From DATDVD01 sp035290065 (GTDB lineage Bacteria; Pseudomonadota; Gammaproteobacteria; Coxiellales; Coxiellaceae), in NCBI GenBank assembly GCA_035290065.1, contig DATDVD010000059.1, forward strand, positions 1 through 6,886: a stretch of 6,886 nt of DNA, in the 5' to 3' direction. The notes below the pieces were generated by a model that had not been told where the DNA came from, did not search any database, and saw nothing but the letters and a program-made list of their open reading frames with translations. This document shows, one piece after another, positions 5,260-6,886 of this stretch (the stretch's first letter is position 1; each line of letters starts with the position of its first letter). Made by a program: the position numbers and the translations under genes.

Positions 5260-6387
5260 GTGCAAGACATACAACTTAATTCAGACATTACGTTTAACAA
5301 TCCACCGCAAGGGGAAAAAATAATGAGCGGAACCACTGGCTTAGAAGAGATTGAAATGGGTGCCGAGCGTGTACAAGTGGATCATAAACGCATCATTAAT
5401 TGTCGCGCTGATTTAAATCAACTCGTGCCTTTTAAGTATTTATGGGCATGGAAAAAATATTTAAATGCGTGCGCCAATCACTGGATGCCGAATGAAATTA
5501 ATATGTCGGCTGATATTGCCCTATGGAAAGATCCGAACGGTTTAACGGAAGAAGAACGGACCATTATCAAACGCAGCCTGGGTTTCTTTGCTACAGCCGA
5601 TTCGTTGGTTGCCAACAATTTAGTATTGGCTGTGTATCGTCACATTACCAATCCCGAATGCCGTCAATACTTATTGCGACAAGCGTTTGAAGAAGCACTA
5701 CACACTCATTCGTATCAACATATTATTGAAAGTTTGGGATTGGACGAGGCAGAAGTATTTAATATGTATCGCGAAGTACCTTCGGTGGCGAGAAAAGCCT
5801 CTTGGGCTATTCGTTTTACCAAAAGCTTAAACGATCGCAATTTCCACACGGGCACGCCGGAAAACGATCAACGCTTGTTACGCGATTTAATTGCTTTTTA
5901 TATTGTGTTTGAATCCATTTTCTTTTACGTAGGGTTTACCCAAATTTTAGCAATGGGTCGCCGAGGTAAAATGACGGGCACTTCTGAACAATTTCAATAT
6001 ATTTTGCGTGATGAGTCTATGCATGCGAACTTTGGTATCGACGTGATCAATCAAATTAAAGTGGAAAATCCTCATGTTTGGACACCGAAATTCCAAGAAG
6101 AAGTTATTCAAATTATTCGGGATGGCGTGGAGTTAGAAACCCAATATGCACATGACACGATGCCACACGGTATTTTGGGATTAAACGCCGATATGTTTAA
6201 AGATTATTTGCGCTATATTGCCAATCGTCGTCTCAAACAAATTGGCTTGCCGGAACAATACCCAGGCGTTATCAATCCTTTCCCCTGGATGAGTGAAATG
6301 ATGGATTTGAAAAAAGAGAAAAATTTCTTCGAAACCCGTGTGATTGAGTATCAAACAGGGGGTGCCCTCAGCTGGGATGAAACCTAA
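5260..6387 (+). CDS. nrdB: NrdB, class Ia ribonucleoside-diphosphate reductase small subunit (R2)
   Basis: Houses the dinuclear metal centre and the tyrosyl radical that NrdA needs. The GTG at 5260 is chosen because AAGGAG (5248-5253) lies six bases before it, giving 375 residues. The frame also opens at a GTG at 5233, overlapping nrdA without a ribosome site, and has an ATG at 5323 (residue 22) after a purine-rich AAGGGG. Metal ligands are visible: Asp114 (ATADSL), Glu145 and His148 (EEALHTHSY), Glu218 (VFESIFF), and Glu252 and His255 (RDESMH). Tyr152 sits where E. coli has radical Tyr122, so this is not the Phe-containing Chlamydia-type class Ic protein. The C-terminal end VIEYQTGGALSWDET has the tyrosine (Tyr364) and acidic tail expected to dock into NrdA. 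It is co-transcribed with nrdA and ends before a strong terminator. Confidence 0.95.
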   Translation: MQDIQLNSDITFNNPPQGEKIMSGTTGLEEIEMGAERVQVDHKRIINCRADLNQLVPFKYLWAWKKYLNACANHWMPNEINMSADIALWKDPNGLTEEERTIIKRSLGFFATADSLVANNLVLAVYRHITNPECRQYLLRQAFEEALHTHSYQHIIESLGLDEAEVFNMYREVPSVARKASWAIRFTKSLNDRNFHTGTPENDQRLLRDLIAFYIVFESIFFYVGFTQILAMGRRGKMTGTSEQFQYILRDESMHANFGIDVINQIKVENPHVWTPKFQEEVIQIIRDGVELETQYAHDTMPHGILGLNADMFKDYLRYIANRRLKQIGLPEQYPGVINPFPWMSEMMDLKKEKNFFETRVIEYQTGGALSWDET

Positions 6388-6409
6388 TTCCAGGACCTTA
6401 AACCGCGAC

Positions 6410-6436
6410 AAAAGGGGCTTTAATGCCCCTTTTTTT
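6410..6436 (+). terminator. intrinsic terminator of nrdAB
   Basis: AAAAGGGGC (6410-6418) pairs perfectly with GCCCCTTTT (6425-6433) around a 6-nt loop, and seven consecutive T span 6430-6436. It begins 23 nt after the nrdB stop. The A tract on the other arm would let it act in the minus direction too, but no minus-strand gene ends here. Confidence 0.9.
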
Positions 6437-6452
6437 ATTCTTTAAACTATCC

Positions 6453-6480
6453 TGGTCATTTTTTGAAAACTCGCTAGAAT
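6453..6480 (+). promoter_or_regulatory. candidate promoter of the fmdB-like gene
   Basis: TAGAAT (6475-6480) matches five of six -10 bases and follows CGC. TGGTCA (6453-6458), four of six -35 bases, lies 16 bp upstream. Transcription would begin near 6487-6490, at the ATG. No Shine-Dalgarno sequence is seen between the -10 and the ATG. Confidence 0.45.
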
Positions 6481-6489
6481 GGCATTACT

Positions 6490-6783
6490 ATGCCTATTTA
6501 TGAATACCAATGTGAACACTGCCATACGCGCCTGGAAAAATTGCAAAAGCCTTCCGATCCACGGCTTACCGAGTGCCCCTCGTGTGGAAAAGACAGTTTG
6601 AAAAAACTCGTCTCGGCCGCAGGCTTTCAATTAAAGGGCAGCGGTTGGTACGTAACTGATTTTCGAGATAAAGGGAAAAAAGCGCCCGATAAGCAGGAAA
6701 AATCGCCTGAAAAAGCCGATACTGCCCATAGCACCTCAACGAACAAGGAAAAATCTCCGTCGAGAGGAAATACAGCAGAATAA
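6490..6783 (+). CDS. FmdB-family zinc-ribbon protein
   Basis: Small protein of 97 residues, typical in length for the FmdB/CxxC_CXXC_SSSS family. Residues 1-55 form the conserved part: MPIYEYQCEHC with Cys8 and Cys11, then ECPSCG with Cys29 and Cys32, four cysteines placed to bind one zinc, followed by LKKLVSAAGFQLKGSGWYVTD. From about residue 60 the tail is Lys-, Ser- and Glu-rich and of low complexity, probably disordered. The family is named for a putative regulator of a methylotroph formamidase gene, but its biochemical role is not established. In many gammaproteobacteria it lies just before aspS; the window ends too soon to see this. It has its own promoter after the nrdAB terminator and lacks a clear ribosome site. 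Confidence 0.88.
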   Translation: MPIYEYQCEHCHTRLEKLQKPSDPRLTECPSCGKDSLKKLVSAAGFQLKGSGWYVTDFRDKGKKAPDKQEKSPEKADTAHSTSTNKEKSPSRGNTAE

Positions 6784-6824
6784 TGCTTTATTGTGGCTTG
6801 GGTTTTTACAAAGTGCCGGTTTCC

Positions 6825-6855
6825 GGGCAGACCACGGTCTGCCCCTACGGTAGGG
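6825..6855. repeat. abutting GC-rich palindromes, REP/MITE-like dispersed repeat
   Basis: GGGCAGACC (6825-6833) and GGTCTGCCC (6836-6844) are exact inverted copies around AC. Directly after, CCCTAC (6843-6848) and GTAGGG (6850-6855) form a second palindrome around a G. The pattern resembles the intergenic GTAGGGGC...GCCCCTAC palindromic repeats found in many bacterial genomes, some mobilised by REP-associated Y1 transposases. No T tract follows, so it is a poor intrinsic terminator, although it could protect the 3' end of the fmdB transcript. Copy number cannot be judged from one window. Confidence 0.6.
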
Positions 6856-6886
6856 AAAAATAAGCAAAAGTGTGACGTTACGCTTG

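Noticed and set aside
1..6886. CRISPR array, phage or defence system, complete insertion sequence
   Set aside because: No regularly spaced repeats, no transposase, integrase or defence-type domain is visible on either strand; the genes are housekeeping.

Overview
The window looks like chromosomal DNA of a gammaproteobacterium of moderate-to-low GC content (about 42-46% by eye). The evidence is a PtsP-type EI-Ntr next to RppH, a class Ia ribonucleotide reductase whose large subunit carries two N-terminal ATP-cone regions (a layout known from Pseudomonas and relatives), and a short FmdB-type zinc-ribbon protein. A Legionellales/Coxiella-like host is possible, but that is only an inference from composition and gene types.

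Layout. Positions 1-1489 (minus strand) hold the first two thirds of ptsP, cut by the left edge. Divergent from it is rppH, the Nudix RNA pyrophosphohydrolase (best start 1598, ending at 2080). The short gap between them holds a dyad resembling a shrunken tRNA 3' end and a good promoter whose -10 lies only 8 nt before the rppH ATG. Positions 2081-2419 form a gene-free regulatory region for the RNR operon. It contains two perfect DnaA boxes, a pair of NrdR-box candidates with centres 32 bp apart (the first inside a perfect 15-bp-arm palindrome), a possible promoter, and a long leader that can fold into a nested stem and may encode a 14-residue peptide with three consecutive prolines. nrdA (2420-5242) and nrdB (5260-6387) follow as a tight operon closed by a strong intrinsic terminator at 6410-6436. 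An fmdB-like gene (6490-6783) then has its own near-leaderless promoter. The last 100 bp hold two abutting GC-rich palindromes that look like a dispersed REP/MITE-type repeat.

How the genes work together. NrdA and NrdB form the aerobic enzyme that makes deoxyribonucleotides. The upstream DnaA and NrdR sites would tie its expression to replication initiation and to the dNTP/ATP state. PtsP (nitrogen-PTS enzyme I) and RppH (5'-end mRNA decapping) are often neighbours in gammaproteobacteria, but in enterobacteria they run in the same direction; here they are divergent. The genes themselves are ordinary. The least explained part is the nrdAB leader, roughly 2194-2419.
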